Source: Tigriopus japonicus (lineage: Eukaryota; Arthropoda; Copepoda; Harpacticoida; Harpacticidae). Taken from it: 64,000 nucleotides of DNA. The position numbers were made by a program, and so were the translations under genes. Each line of letters begins with the position of its first letter. The first letter of the stretch is position 1. The notes beneath the pieces were generated by a model. The model was not told the origin of the DNA. It did not search any database and saw only the letters and a program-made list of their open reading frames with translations. Shown here one piece after another: positions 13,104 to 24,900 of this stretch. The stretch lies in assembly GCA_010645155.1 (NCBI GenBank), contig CM021322.1:1132705-1196704 (forward strand), read 5' to 3'.

Positions 13104-16050
13104 GTTAGAAGTTTGATAAGATAAGGTTCTAGCCTGATCAAACATGCATTGGACAATGGCTTATGATCTCCCTGATCGAGTCCAGATGCATAAAATGGTC
13201 TTAAATAACTCCCCAACGCCTCCAGGATGTCGATCTTTCATGCAATTGCTGAACGGTGTTTTTTTCTTAACTCTCGCCCAAATTTGGAATGATGGGATAC
13301 TTAGACGTAATGGGAGGAGGCCTCTCCCTTCTCTTTATTTTATTAGTGGCCATGTCGTTTAATGTGAAATTGACCAGATTTTATGGATTCCTGTCAACAA
13401 AAACTTCCAAATACTCGCACTACTCGCGAGTACACTTGAAAATGAGGCAGGTAGGTATTTGAGGACAAGTCAAAGGTTGAAGACAAGTCAAAGCGTTTCA
13501 AATTATCTGATTGTTAAGGAAGCCAAGGTAGACATGCCAAAAAAGAGAGAAGATGGGACTTTATGAGGATTCTTCCCCCTAAATGCACCTGACATTCTGG
13601 CCACGTTTAGGACTCCCGGTTTGGTTGCACCCCAACCAAGCACGCTCTACGTACATACATAGCTTCAATGTACATAAGATGGAAGTTCTTGACGGGGAAA
13701 TGTTTCACTTTGTTAACACAGTCCCGATTTGGTGAATGTGAATTGCACCCAACACAAAACGAAGATGAGCCACCCAGACAAAAAACGCAGGAATCTTCTC
13801 AGACTTGACCCGAAACCTCAATTCAAGTTATGGCCCTGTCCACAAGTTCTCAAGGGTCAATAAATCGTGGAAACTTTCTCCCATGCTCTAGAATCCTATT
13901 CGGACAGAAAATCTTCCAAATCAATCGATGAGCAGATCCGCTCAATCTCGCCAAACATATGCTTGAAATGAACAAACAAGCACGTCCGCAATCTTTTATG
14001 GCAAATCACATTTCGTCGAGTTGGAATGAGAATTGGTATCGTTGGATGCTTTGGGCAGTACCAGTAGCAAACAGACAACGTGATATTAATATGCAAGGCG
14101 CGAACATGGTCTTGTCAGCAGGTTGCCACCATCTACATAACTGGTCAGACCGAGAGTACGTACTGTCGAATTGAAAGATAAGCCTAAAGCTGCATAATGA
14201 GTCTTCACTTTATTCAAAGTGGTGATTCAGGAAACGATTGCTAGCTATTTCCCTTAACAAGAACACCCTGCGCTTTGAATACAACGCTTGCAACTGAAAT
14301 TTATTAGATACAAACCATTGATTGATTTAGCCTGAGTAACATGCTACTGATATATTCAACATGTGAGCCATGGTACCACGAGAGAGGTCCGAAAAAATGG
14401 CCGCCTAATTATTTGAAATGGACTGAGCAACGTTCGCCAACATCTGATTCCAGTTCCAACTAATTATTTCAACCAAGCCATCACAGCACGATATCTTGTA
14501 CATAGACAAATCAACCCCACTTAGCATTGTATCAAGCGGACAAATAGCCTTGTTTGTCTTTTTTATTGACTCTAACATGTTTGCGTTATTAGGGTTGAAA
14601 TGTCAACAACGTGGTATGGATTTTTTACTGCAGATAAAACAGCCATTCTTCGAATATTCCCATACACAGGCACGCACGCTTGCACTCTGCCACTAACTAC
14701 TTGCTTCATACTAGGATGGTGGCCAGAATCAAAACTGAAAGTTAACAACTTTCCAACTGGATGGGGCATATTTCCCCATGGGTGATTGCCATCTCTTAAT
14801 ACAATGGCAGACTTCATCGACACAAACGGATCACCACTAATGGAGGGTAGATAGATAGATGTTAATCTAATCCAATATCAGGCCATGAGCCATTCTTGGG
14901 CCACCCACGGATTTTTATTTAGTTCATGTCAGGGTGATTCAAAAGCTGAGGAGTTTCTGTGTCCCGAGGATTAAAATTCAATTAACCCAAGTATGTACTT
15001 ATGAACAAATACGAGTGATCCAACGAATCTAACTCGTCCGTTGGAGTATGGTATTGGATGCATCGATTTGAAAAATCGACCTGATCACCCTGATTTGCGG
15101 ATCTCGGTTTCGTTTCGCAGTAAGATAAATCGGGCCTGCAGGCGGTAACTTCATCAAAGTTCATTAATGCTCGGAAGCTCAATGGGGTTGATATCTGAGT
15201 TTGCCACCACCTCGACTGCTGCCACTTGATCATGGGCACTTCTTTTTGTATGAAGTACGTACGCGTTCGTATCCTCGTTTTGCCCTCCCAGGATTCACGC
15301 ATACACACCTCCATTGTGTTCAGCTTTGAAACCTCCTGACTCTATCATGGTTCAGGTCAATATCCAGCTGTGATTTCATGGAAAAGTGATTGACAGATAG
15401 ATGATGGTGATTATTTCTGGCCATCTCAATGAAGTCTCGGATCGCTGATGGGCGATACCGGAGAAAGAGAGCCACTCAATGAATTTGACAAGGAAGGCGG
15501 GGCAGGGCGATCATCCATTCAGCTCCGCTTGATTGTCAATTGAGCAAAGGGAACGATCTCCCTTGTTTGTCAACGACAGACAAACTTCAGGACCTCTCTC
15601 TCTCTCTCTTTCTCTCTGGAATAATGTGTAAGAACAGTCTTCATCATGGAGCCCTATACAAAAGAGACTTTGACTCTTCCGGATGCCAATGGCAACATGG
15701 AAGTTTGTCGATAATCAAATTGCATGATGCACGTTCTCAATCTAGGCCACCTGCACTCCTTGAAAGACCTTTTTCGATATCCAATAATTACAAATTAGGA
15801 GAAGTTTGGCCTGATTTTGGCAGCCGGTGGTCGATTGCCGAGAAAAAAAGAGAGAGGGGGCTCACTTTCGGTTCATATCTCTTCGTTATGATCATTTCCT
15901 GGACTGATGAAATATTGAAACCTTAATGGCTATGAAAGCCTTCCTGTTGCCCCGCCCCTCATCCCCGGTTGTCGTCGCCTCCCTAGCATTCACGCCCATT
16001 CTGGGGAAGGAAATCCCTCGCTCGCATCTCCAAATGTGTCGCCACCGAGT

Positions 16051-16101
16051 GGATGGATGGATAAATAGATAGATGGATGGTTGGTTGGTTAGATGGATGG
16101 A
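16051..16101. repeat. GATG/GATA/GGTT tetranucleotide repeat
   Basis: Tandem GGAT/GATA units grade into GGTT and back to GATG, read directly. The overlapping frames on both strands are driven by this repeat and should not be taken as genes. Confidence 0.85.
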
Positions 16102-17374
16102 GCAGAGCCGCTTCAAGGATAATCTTACCACTGAGGAGCACTCTCGTAGGCAAAGGCCGCCAAAAAAGAAGCATCACAATTTTCGGGAAAAGGAAAATTA
16201 AGCCCCTGGTGATGTATGTTTTAATTACACCAGTGGAAGGAAGAGAAATCTCCGCCAAAATCCTGTCTCTATCCCGCTCGAATTTGGAGATGTCTCATAA
16301 TGAAAAGATAATCCTCATGACTGGATGTCGCCGCTTCACGCCAAGTATACAATCTCTCACACACTCACACACCTTCCTACTTGAGACTTACATCCATGCC
16401 CGAGTGTGTGTGCGTGCGTGCATGTGTAGCAATGTGTATATGTGCCTTTGGGGTGAGATTTCCTTGAAACGGAGCAAATCCATTAAATTGCTCTACAGCA
16501 TCTTTTTCTGTGTCATCTTCAGATGTCAGATCATTTTTTGTACCCAGGATCACATGAGGTGAATCGCTAATTTTTTCCTAGCAATAACCATCTCTAGCAG
16601 TCCGTGCAAACCACCACCCTGAGGATGCCCGGGCACACCAACTGCGAAGCTCTTTTTTTCTTCTTCTTCTGATTTTAGACGATGCTGCATTGAAGAAACC
16701 CGAGATGAAACCCCCCCAAACCATCTCATCCTTCTAACCCCCTGCTGATATTTTCATCAAACATCATCGTGCCATTCCTCGCTTTGACGCTGATTGCATG
16801 CAAGAATTAGAATTAACCTGCAAAAAAAACAATTCCCTGCGAGCGCAACAAACAATCATAAAAAGAGTCTCACAAACCCAAATTTGCGGCCATTTGAGTC
16901 ATTTGGCGAAATGCTCCAGAGTAGTGGGCAAGCTAAAATAGGTTTGTTAGAAATTTGACGAATTGTCTTGAGAACATAATAATAGCTGTGTGTTAAATAT
17001 GGATTGAGAACGGGAAACCCACGTGAATTGAAGTAAAATCCGGAATTAGACACACCAATTGCAATATGTACTTAAGGCGAGGCAACGGGTGAACACCGGA
17101 TTTCCCTCAAACCGGATGTTGATGCTAAGTACCGGGTCAATTACTCCGAAGACTCTTCATTGTCATGGAAACAAATGACCTTCAATCTTTAGCATCAAGA
17201 CCATCATGTGAGTGAGTAAATGCGAGTCATTTAGTTTGGAAGTGATGAAGGTTGTCAAGATCTCTTGACGAGGAGAGGAAAGTACTCGGTCACTAATTAA
17301 TTGTAGCTGAAACAACGGACTGCAGATTTTGTGGGCATGGCCGATCAAGTATTCAGGAAATGATGCTCTGCCCG

Positions 17375-17460
17375 ATGATGAAGATGACGACGACGGAGGC
17401 AATGACGAAGACGATGGGGCCGAGGCTCTTGGTGGTGGCGATGATGATGATGAGATCTCG
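17375..17460. repeat. GAT/GAC-rich low-complexity block
   Basis: Imperfect trinucleotide repetition. The plus strand in one frame gives an acidic Asp/Glu/Gly peptide ending at a TAG near 17482; the minus strand gives poly-Ser. Either could be a fragment of a real low-complexity exon, but nothing nearby supports a gene. Confidence 0.6.
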
Positions 17461-18029
17461 CCCTTTGCTATGAACATGCAGTAGTCTTTCAAAGCTCAGC
17501 TGCTGACCAAGATCAGGAATCTTTTAACAAATCCTTCTCAACAGGGGTTCAATCTGATCTCTTTAAGCAGGACATTGCCTTCCATTGGACTTGTCTTTAT
17601 GATCTGGACACTGTCCAGCAAGCCAAACTGACAATGGCGACTTAATACCGAGTAATTATTGGAGTAATCAGCATTGTTTGAGAAGGACTTTCAGGAAGTT
17701 TCAAGAGAAGGATTTCAGCTGCTCTTGATGCTCGCTCACATTGCCACATACTACGGTACAAAAATATTTCCGGAGGTGCTCGTCTTGTTTCTAATTTCGT
17801 TACTTACACTTGTTCTTAATGCTACCGTGGGCTTTTATGAGACGGCATTTAAAGGGATTAGGTTGTACATACGTCTAGTGCACTTAGTGTGTAATATACT
17901 CATGTATCATGTATAATTATTGCACGAAAAGAAACAGGCGAGTTCTACTCACATCAGGAATCGAATACTAAAACGAGTAACCTGCAAAACTTATTGTTTT
18001 GTTTTGAAGATAACTTCTGATGAAATGGC

Positions 18030-18140
18030 CAAGGTTGGGTCAATTACTTCAAAAATGTAATCAGTTTCAATTTCAATTACATCATCCGAAAATGAAATTG
18101 ACTTTAACTATAATTATGTGTCAATTACAATTTTCCCGTC
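18030..18140. repeat. AATTAC-type dispersed AT-rich repeat
   Basis: Repeated words CAATTAC, TGTAAT and TTTCAATTAC, starting with TCAATTACTTCAAAAATGTAAT. Nearly the same opening occurs near 57871-57890, and related sequence near 43650-43775 and 58280-58455. It appears to be a dispersed element built of TAATTACAATTAC motifs. Its class is unknown. Confidence 0.6.
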
Positions 18141-18952
18141 TCTTTTACCATTTTGCCTTTCCAAAAAGATATGCAGACCACCTGCCATTTTGAAGTAGTG
18201 TTGGACAAACTGGCAACTTAAAATGCATATTTACGATTTTTCAAAACTTTTTTTATGCAGTACTTGTCTGGCCTTGGTCGTGAAAGGCTTTCCCTCCTGG
18301 CACAAATATTATGGTCAAAAGCTTTTGTGGTATGGAACTAAGTGAATACTATAGCTTGGGTACGTATTTTAACATGAACTATTTGTTCGTGGCATCACAT
18401 TGACATCAAACTGATGACAAAATAACGGTTTTGTAGTGAAAACTTTTATGGGCAATGTGTACCTGTAAAAGTTTAAAAAGTAATTTGTTAATTTGTAATC
18501 AAAAATTCGTTAATTTGACCTTAACAATTTGACCTGCTCCAAGTGATAATCCTCAGCACTTTTTCAAATGCCCAAAGTACTGGCAAAAGGATTTTCCAGC
18601 AAACACCACAGAAGATTTAATCTGAGATACTCTCAAGAGAGCGCTACCATGCATCACTTTCAAAAACTTGGTGGTAAAATTTCCCCTCCCCCGTTTTGAG
18701 CAACGGAAGCACCTTTGGAATTCCGATGATTTTATGGGTCATACCTCGATTACTGAACTCAGTTGGGCAAAAATCGACACGTTCTTCCACATTTCTGCTC
18801 GAGTCAGGGTTGGGTCTGTTCCTTCGGTTGGCATTACGGTCGAAAAAACGTTGAACTTTGATTTTTCTGTTTTGCCGTAATAGTTCCCTTAAATGCTTCT
18901 AGAATACCTTCTCAACCTTGAAAACATGGCCATAGAGTCGCCAGAAGTAATT

Positions 18953-19341
18953 ATTACGAGTTACTGTTGGCGAATCTGTACAATCCTTGAATAGTGGGTT
19001 GATCAGGAATAGTATTCAAAAAATTATCTAAGCCTGCTTTAAAAGTTGTAAAAGGATCAGCTCCTACATATTCCACTTTTACATACCTTCCATTAAAAAA
19101 ACAGCAAAAAAGCTTTAACACCGCTTTTCAAACGATAACGCTCGAAAAAGGTGGTCGAGTTTTTCTCAGAACCCACCCTGGCCACGGTTCTTTCTCCAAT
19201 TGCAATCCCCGTGTTCGTTCCACTGCTTTTAACTGAAAGATCTGCACGGGTCGTAAACTGGATTTTTTTTTTGACTGGCTTTCTTCCCCTTGGCCAATGA
19301 ATCTCAGTTTTCCCCCTAGTCAAAATTAAAGTGCGTCTCAC
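18953..19341 (-). mobile_element. Decayed non-LTR retrotransposon RT 3' end
   Basis: On the minus strand a frame from 19341 to about 19093 (basic, with PRGRKPVKKK and an FFERYR block) passes, after a frame change in a T-run, into a frame at about 19095-18953. That frame contains ADPFTTFKAGLDNFLNTIPD followed by GLYRFANSNS and a stop. The pattern of FK..LD.FL..IPD..P followed by SNS is typical of the C-terminal end of reverse transcriptases of CR1/L2-like non-LTR elements in aquatic invertebrates. The catalytic RT domain is not visible, and the frame change marks it as dead. Confidence 0.45.
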
Positions 19342-19344
19342 TAC

Positions 19345-20905
19345 ATACCCGTGATGGCCCGAGCGAATAGTGCAACCTTGGCAAAGGTATTTTGTGGAAA
19401 TGACATTCGTTTTTTGTCAAATCAAAACCGTTTTGGCCAAACAGACTTGTGTCTAAACCCACGTGTGTCATTTATCACATTCAAACAAGTACTTTCTAAT
19501 ATTCTTATTCCAAGAGTTTGAGAGAAGCTAGCTTTGATTGCCTCCTTGATGAATAGAAGCATAACATGCCCAAAACTATTTTCTCAAAGAGTACTATTGT
19601 TGTAAGGTAATTGTAGTCTTGCTACAATACATGCTTTAACAAACTTAACCAAGTATAGAGAACTATAAGAAGCGGTTTGCAAGGTGTTGTGTTTGATCCC
19701 AAGTTGCCTTTTTTGTCCCTGTTTTCCTTCTCAGCCTATAGTTCTCTAAGTTTAAAGACCTGACAAAACAGACAAAGATTTCCTTTTCTTGGAACTTGTT
19801 CATTAATATTGGGATTAGCGTTATCTTTCTCAAGAATGGTTTCATCTCCATAGGGTTGCGCTTGTCATTCTGTTGCAAAGAATGGTTCATGGTTCGATTG
19901 AAACTACTCATAAGGCTTTTAGCAAGGGTTGGTCCATCTAATTAAGAAAATCAGTGAATGATAATTAGGTTCATGTGTGGTCTGTTTTGGCAGTTTTGCC
20001 TCATCATTGGGTCTCTTCAAGAGGCCTGGTGGTGGGTCGAATTGATTAAAGCAATCGTCTGTTATTTGCATTTCATGTGTTCTGTCCATATGCATGTAAG
20101 GTGATCCATATTAGGTTCCTGGGCATCCCCATCCCGCCTCTTTTTCCGATCAACCTAGATTTGATTCAGTTGATAACGATGTCGACTCACCCGCTCGCTA
20201 AGAATGCCCCACCCAAATAAAAACACAAATGTGGACATGACCTGATCTTCTCATTACAATAGGAAATGATTCCAATGAAAATGAGTCCAACGATTATTTA
20301 TTTGGTTTTTGATTTGCTTGAAAAACGGCGTCGTCTTTCAACCAAGTACTGTGCGTTTGCAACAGTTGTAGTTTCGTAAGTTGCGCGTCTTCTCGAGAAA
20401 ATTCTCGTTAAGATGTATTGTGTTACTTTTCACGAAGTTGTAGATACGGGTGGATCATTTACCCGTGTACTGTAACCTGACCCAAAAGTAAAACCTTGAC
20501 GTCACTTGGGTCAATTTGAGCAAGTGCCTGCCTCTCAATTAATTGGACTGACCAAGGAGTTATAAGCACGGTATCTATTTCACATCTTCGAACTCAAGCA
20601 CAATAGCACATGCCAGTACTTTATTAAACGATCTGGGTCGAAAACAATACATTTTCATAAAGTAACAAACATGTCCGTAAAACAATTTTCGACAAGCGAA
20701 TCTTGAGAAGGTTTCTCCGAACATTGGTTATGTTCCTTCTTCTCGATAACTGTCTTTTCTTGAGAGAAAATTGCGAGATTTATGTAACAAGAATGTGTCA
20801 AAATTTACCATTACCAAACACATAGAGCCCAAGGTTATCGTGAACTTCGAAGCTACCATTAAGCAAATTCGAAAGAGGCTTTCTCTTCAAACTTTTGTAA
20901 GGCAA
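19345..20905. other. Intergenic, nothing recognised
   Basis: A minus-strand frame at 19911-19663 is protein-like and basic but unassigned; it could be more of the neighbouring dead retroelement. Otherwise no gene, RNA or repeat is seen. Confidence 0.35.
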
Positions 20906-20912
20906 TAGCTTT

Positions 20913-21884
20913 TCAGAACAACCCAATCAGTTTACTTATATTTCTTTTACAGTTTGTGAATGACATAGATGAATTTGACCCTTCACTTTCAAATTTCAAG
21001 TCAACTCCTGTTTTGTTCTCAAAGCCCACAAATAGGTCTTCATCTCTTACATCATGTTCTTCAAAAATATGAATAGTAAAAGGAGCTCTAGAAAATGCCC
21101 AATTTGTTGGATATGATGAACCAGAAACATGTGCCATATCACATCATGACAGGAGCATGAAAAAGTAAACTCTTGGGTTAAGTTATTATCTAGAAGCGAT
21201 TTAGTCAATTGCAATTGTTTAGAAGCCTGTTATTCATTTGTTTCCAAAGTGACAATAAGAAGACTGTTCTTATTTGGAACCAAAAAAATTGTATGTCCTC
21301 AGTGGGGAGTACACAATTCACAATTTTCTGAATGGAAAACGAGAACAAAAACCCTAAGATGAGCCTTAGATCCATGATGTGCTCCCTTAAACGGTTGAAA
21401 GGTTGCTAGGCTATTGACTATTGTACGCGATGTATCCTCTTACTTTTGTTTCTAACCATGCTGAAAGCATTTCTAGTGAGTTGCAGTTGAAACCAGAATT
21501 CATTCCCTCCAAATGAGCCAAGTCCCCATTTTGAGAATACGTAAGACAGGGTCCAGTCAACATGGAAACAGAAACAAGTACAGAAGGATCAAAGTGACAA
21601 GGCTCGAATTCCACATTTGTCGCACCTAGGAACTTGACGTCAAGCTCTTTTTTCCCGAAAACATCGATTGAAATGTTGTGAATCAACCTTTCGGGAGGAG
21701 CAATTGGGATACCATTTACTACATCTGGCATGCATTTGCATTCGCGCTCAGGTTGAATGTAGAATGTGGCACGTGGACCGACCGACCACCTCTTCGTTCG
21801 TCGCCCGTCACATCTTGTACGATCCACGTAACATTCCCATGATGACAATTTGGAAATCTGTCCCATCACTTCTGACATTTCCAT
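20913..21884 (-). CDS. Candidate two-exon gene fragment, possibly extracellular
   Basis: Two protein-like minus-strand segments. The upstream one (21884 to about 21444) has four or more cysteines and segments such as NVEFEPCHFDP and LTGPCLTYSQNG, and ends at a good donor (AAA|gtaaga at 21444/21443). The downstream one (about 21137-20913) contains APFTIHIFEEHD and GFENKTGVDLKFE and ends in a stop. The order G-C-x-T-Y then F-x-I-H-I-x-E vaguely recalls the extracellular domain of DEG/ENaC channels, but the resemblance is weak and no membrane segment is present. The splice phases I tried do not join cleanly, so this may be a fragment or pseudogene. Confidence 0.3.
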
Positions 21885-21909
21885 TGACTTTTATTCGCCT
21901 AACATAATT

Positions 21910-24900
21910 GTCCGTTTAAATTTAAACCATGTCATAGTCCACAAAACATGCACAGTCCAAATTCCTCCCGCTGCCACCGCCAAATAGTTCGTGGATATTC
22001 AATCCCGACTTTAGCCGGACCTTGCTCATCTTCTCTCCTGTCTTTCCTCTCTGTGTCTTGGTGGGGTGATGATGTTTAGAGCTCATTTTTTGGGCTTTCT
22101 TGCCAAGTCAAACAAAATGCTCTAGATCTATTCTATGGGCTGCTGCCTACAGTTCCTTCACCGGGTGTTGTGGAAACGTCCTAGGTACATTCTGTGCGAG
22201 TAATGTGCATGCACAGTTGCAGTGGAAACTCGGAACCCCATTTCAGATTTCAGGCCATGGAGGATTAGCCACCACTCACTCCATCCAAAACTGACACCAT
22301 ATGTATCATTGGATAGACAAGCCAGTCGGACCTTGGCCGTTTTCGTTTTGCTTAGCAGGCAAATCCAGAACAAGAAGATGGACAACAAATACATCCGAAC
22401 ATACACACAGGCATTTTTTGAGACCTGCTCCTGCGGGTCCATTTGGGTTTGTTCCAAGCGTTCAAATAACGGGGGCATAGGGTGTGGATCTTTTCTTAAG
22501 GGTTCTTTTCGCACGGAATTCAATGCGAGTGGACTTTTTCACACCATGGTTGGTAGGTCCTCTTAACCAGGCATTAAGCAAGCATCAATATGCCAATTAT
22601 GTGAGGAGTGTGTATATGTGTGCATAATAACATGGGAGAAGATGTACGTACATACTGTACGTAAGTTTCTCTCCGTCTCCATTTTCGGTCGAGTCTGAGA
22701 TGCACTCGCATTGGACAACTGAAACTCAGGATCCAATCTCTAAGGAGACCCAATCTGAAGATCTCGGTTCGAGGTCATGTCCAGGGTTGATGTTTTTGGA
22801 CAATCGAATTCAAGCAAAAGTTTTTACCGTTTGAAGATGTAGGTCGTGTTGCGTTTCGACGCGCATCATATTCGTTTACCGCCCATTTTAATTCGCAAAC
22901 AAACTGCATTTGCCATTTCTCAAGCACCTGATGGCTGACTCTGATCTGAGAGATATGCAGATCAAAAGTGAACTTGAACGATCTCCTCGATTTTGAGCAC
23001 GGACCGGAGAAAAATTGCATTAAGCATTCATAAATCGGGGCGGGTATGCATTGGCATCAAATCAGGCGATTTTTAAAAAATAAGTGACGGATTCGGATGT
23101 CGGCTCATAAGCCAACAAGCTAAGAACTGGCGATATTTCATCTACATCTTACAGTAAAGTAAGTCAACTTTGTACTTTTGTTTAGTAGTTTAATGGAAAT
23201 CCTCAGACATTCTTAACAAAGGAGTTTCAATGGAAATGCAAGTTAAGATTGCGAGGAATCTTGTCGATGTTTCTCATGTACGTTGCAGGAAAAGGGGACT
23301 TATATATCTTTTAAAAACACTCATGAAGAGTTGTTTCGTTAATTAAAAAAAAACAAAGATCTGTTATCAATCACCTAGCAAAGAGGCACAAGTATCGTCA
23401 CACGAACGAGAAAATCGATTTTACTGATTTTATGGAATTGAATTTCCGTGAAATAAGTTAAGAGGCTCAAGTCCTTCAATAATAAGTTTCAGTAAAATTG
23501 ACTACAGTCGTAAGATTATGATAATTTCCTCGAGTGCAAACAAGGTGCGTTTTATGGGGAGCCGATTTAACAAATCTCATACAAATATATTTTGATAAAC
23601 TTAAGCAAAACATGTCTTTAACGACATAACTTTGCCTATGATAGACAGAAATATTATAAAAAATGACAGAGGAAAAAAGGACCAACGATAAAAGTTTTGG
23701 AGAGTTACAGCGTCCTTCAAGATCTTGATAAAAGAATCCAAATTTGTTGATTACAAGCTCCATTTTCTCTAATTGGTTTTCGCTTAGTCACCAATGTAAA
23801 AGTTGGAAGATGAGCTCGAAAAACAGATCACATTTCTAACAGGCAAAACAACTGGGTTCATTTCTGAGTAGCTATTCCTCTGAACTTGGTCAAAACTTGG
23901 TTCTCAGAGGTTTTCGATTTAATTTTGTCATGGATGTGCCATTTATGCTTCAATTGTTGTCGAAAGAGAAATGAATCGCAAAAAGGCCACACTTAAGGCC
24001 GTTATGTTCCACCTGGCGAGTTGAAACGCTATTTGCACGATTGATCAGTGTAAAAATGTCAGTCTGCTCTTTTCCCATTGAGCGAACAACCCTCTCCCTG
24101 ATCCAAAAACAATTATCAGTCCTCAATATCCTTAATTTGTAATCCCTTCCTAGATGCATGATGTGACTTGACTTGTATTTTAACTCATTTTTCTAGTGTT
24201 ATTCGAGGGGCAATACTTTCACATTCATCAAATGTAGATGAAGCCTTCATTGTGTTAACAGTTTGTTGTTGTCGTGATGCAATGGAGGAAACGATTCAGT
24301 CTGCATGAATTTCTAGTTATGCTAATTCTCATAAAAAGTGTACTTCTCAACCACATTCAATGAGTGAGATTGTACTCTTTTTCATTGGTTCTTTCTGGAT
24401 TGCTTTCGATCCATTCACCACTCAAAGAGATAATCTAGATCGCAATTAATTGCTCTCAATGTGTCTCCCTCATTTACCCCAATGTTCCACCTTCCTGGGG
24501 TGGAAACCCACTCATAAATACATCATTCGAATGGCATACACATTCCAGAGCCTTCATGATTTTGTACTCTTTCTATGAAGCATAACCGATGCAGTGCCAA
24601 AAAATTCCAATACGTTCTTTTAAGAATACCAATAACAACAATCATAATAATAATAATGGCAACAACAAAATGATTCGTAAAAGGAAAGCATTCCTTTTCG
24701 ACGGATCTCTTCAGGATGAGGAAGCTATTTCTGCGTCCATGAAGAGCCAAATACACATAATGAATATCACATAGTGGGAAACGTTCAAACTGATTGAATA
24801 CACTTATTCTTTCTCGTTAAGCTATTTGTTGCATTCATTCATCAATGGGTAGATAGATGGTGCATGGAATTCGAGGGAAGATAAACACGCTTGCGTTTTT

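Larger units (their letters stand above)
13220..18025. other. Long gene-poor stretch with microsatellites
   Basis: No supported gene. Contents include a CT run near 15596-15617, GATG/GGTT tetranucleotide repeats (16051-16101), a TGTGCGTG-type run (16408-16430), and a GAT/GAC-rich block (17375-17460) that gives poly-Ser on one strand and poly-Asp on the other. A 20-codon minus-strand stretch ending near 13907 after a TTTCAAG acceptor-like site is too short to call. Confidence 0.4.
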
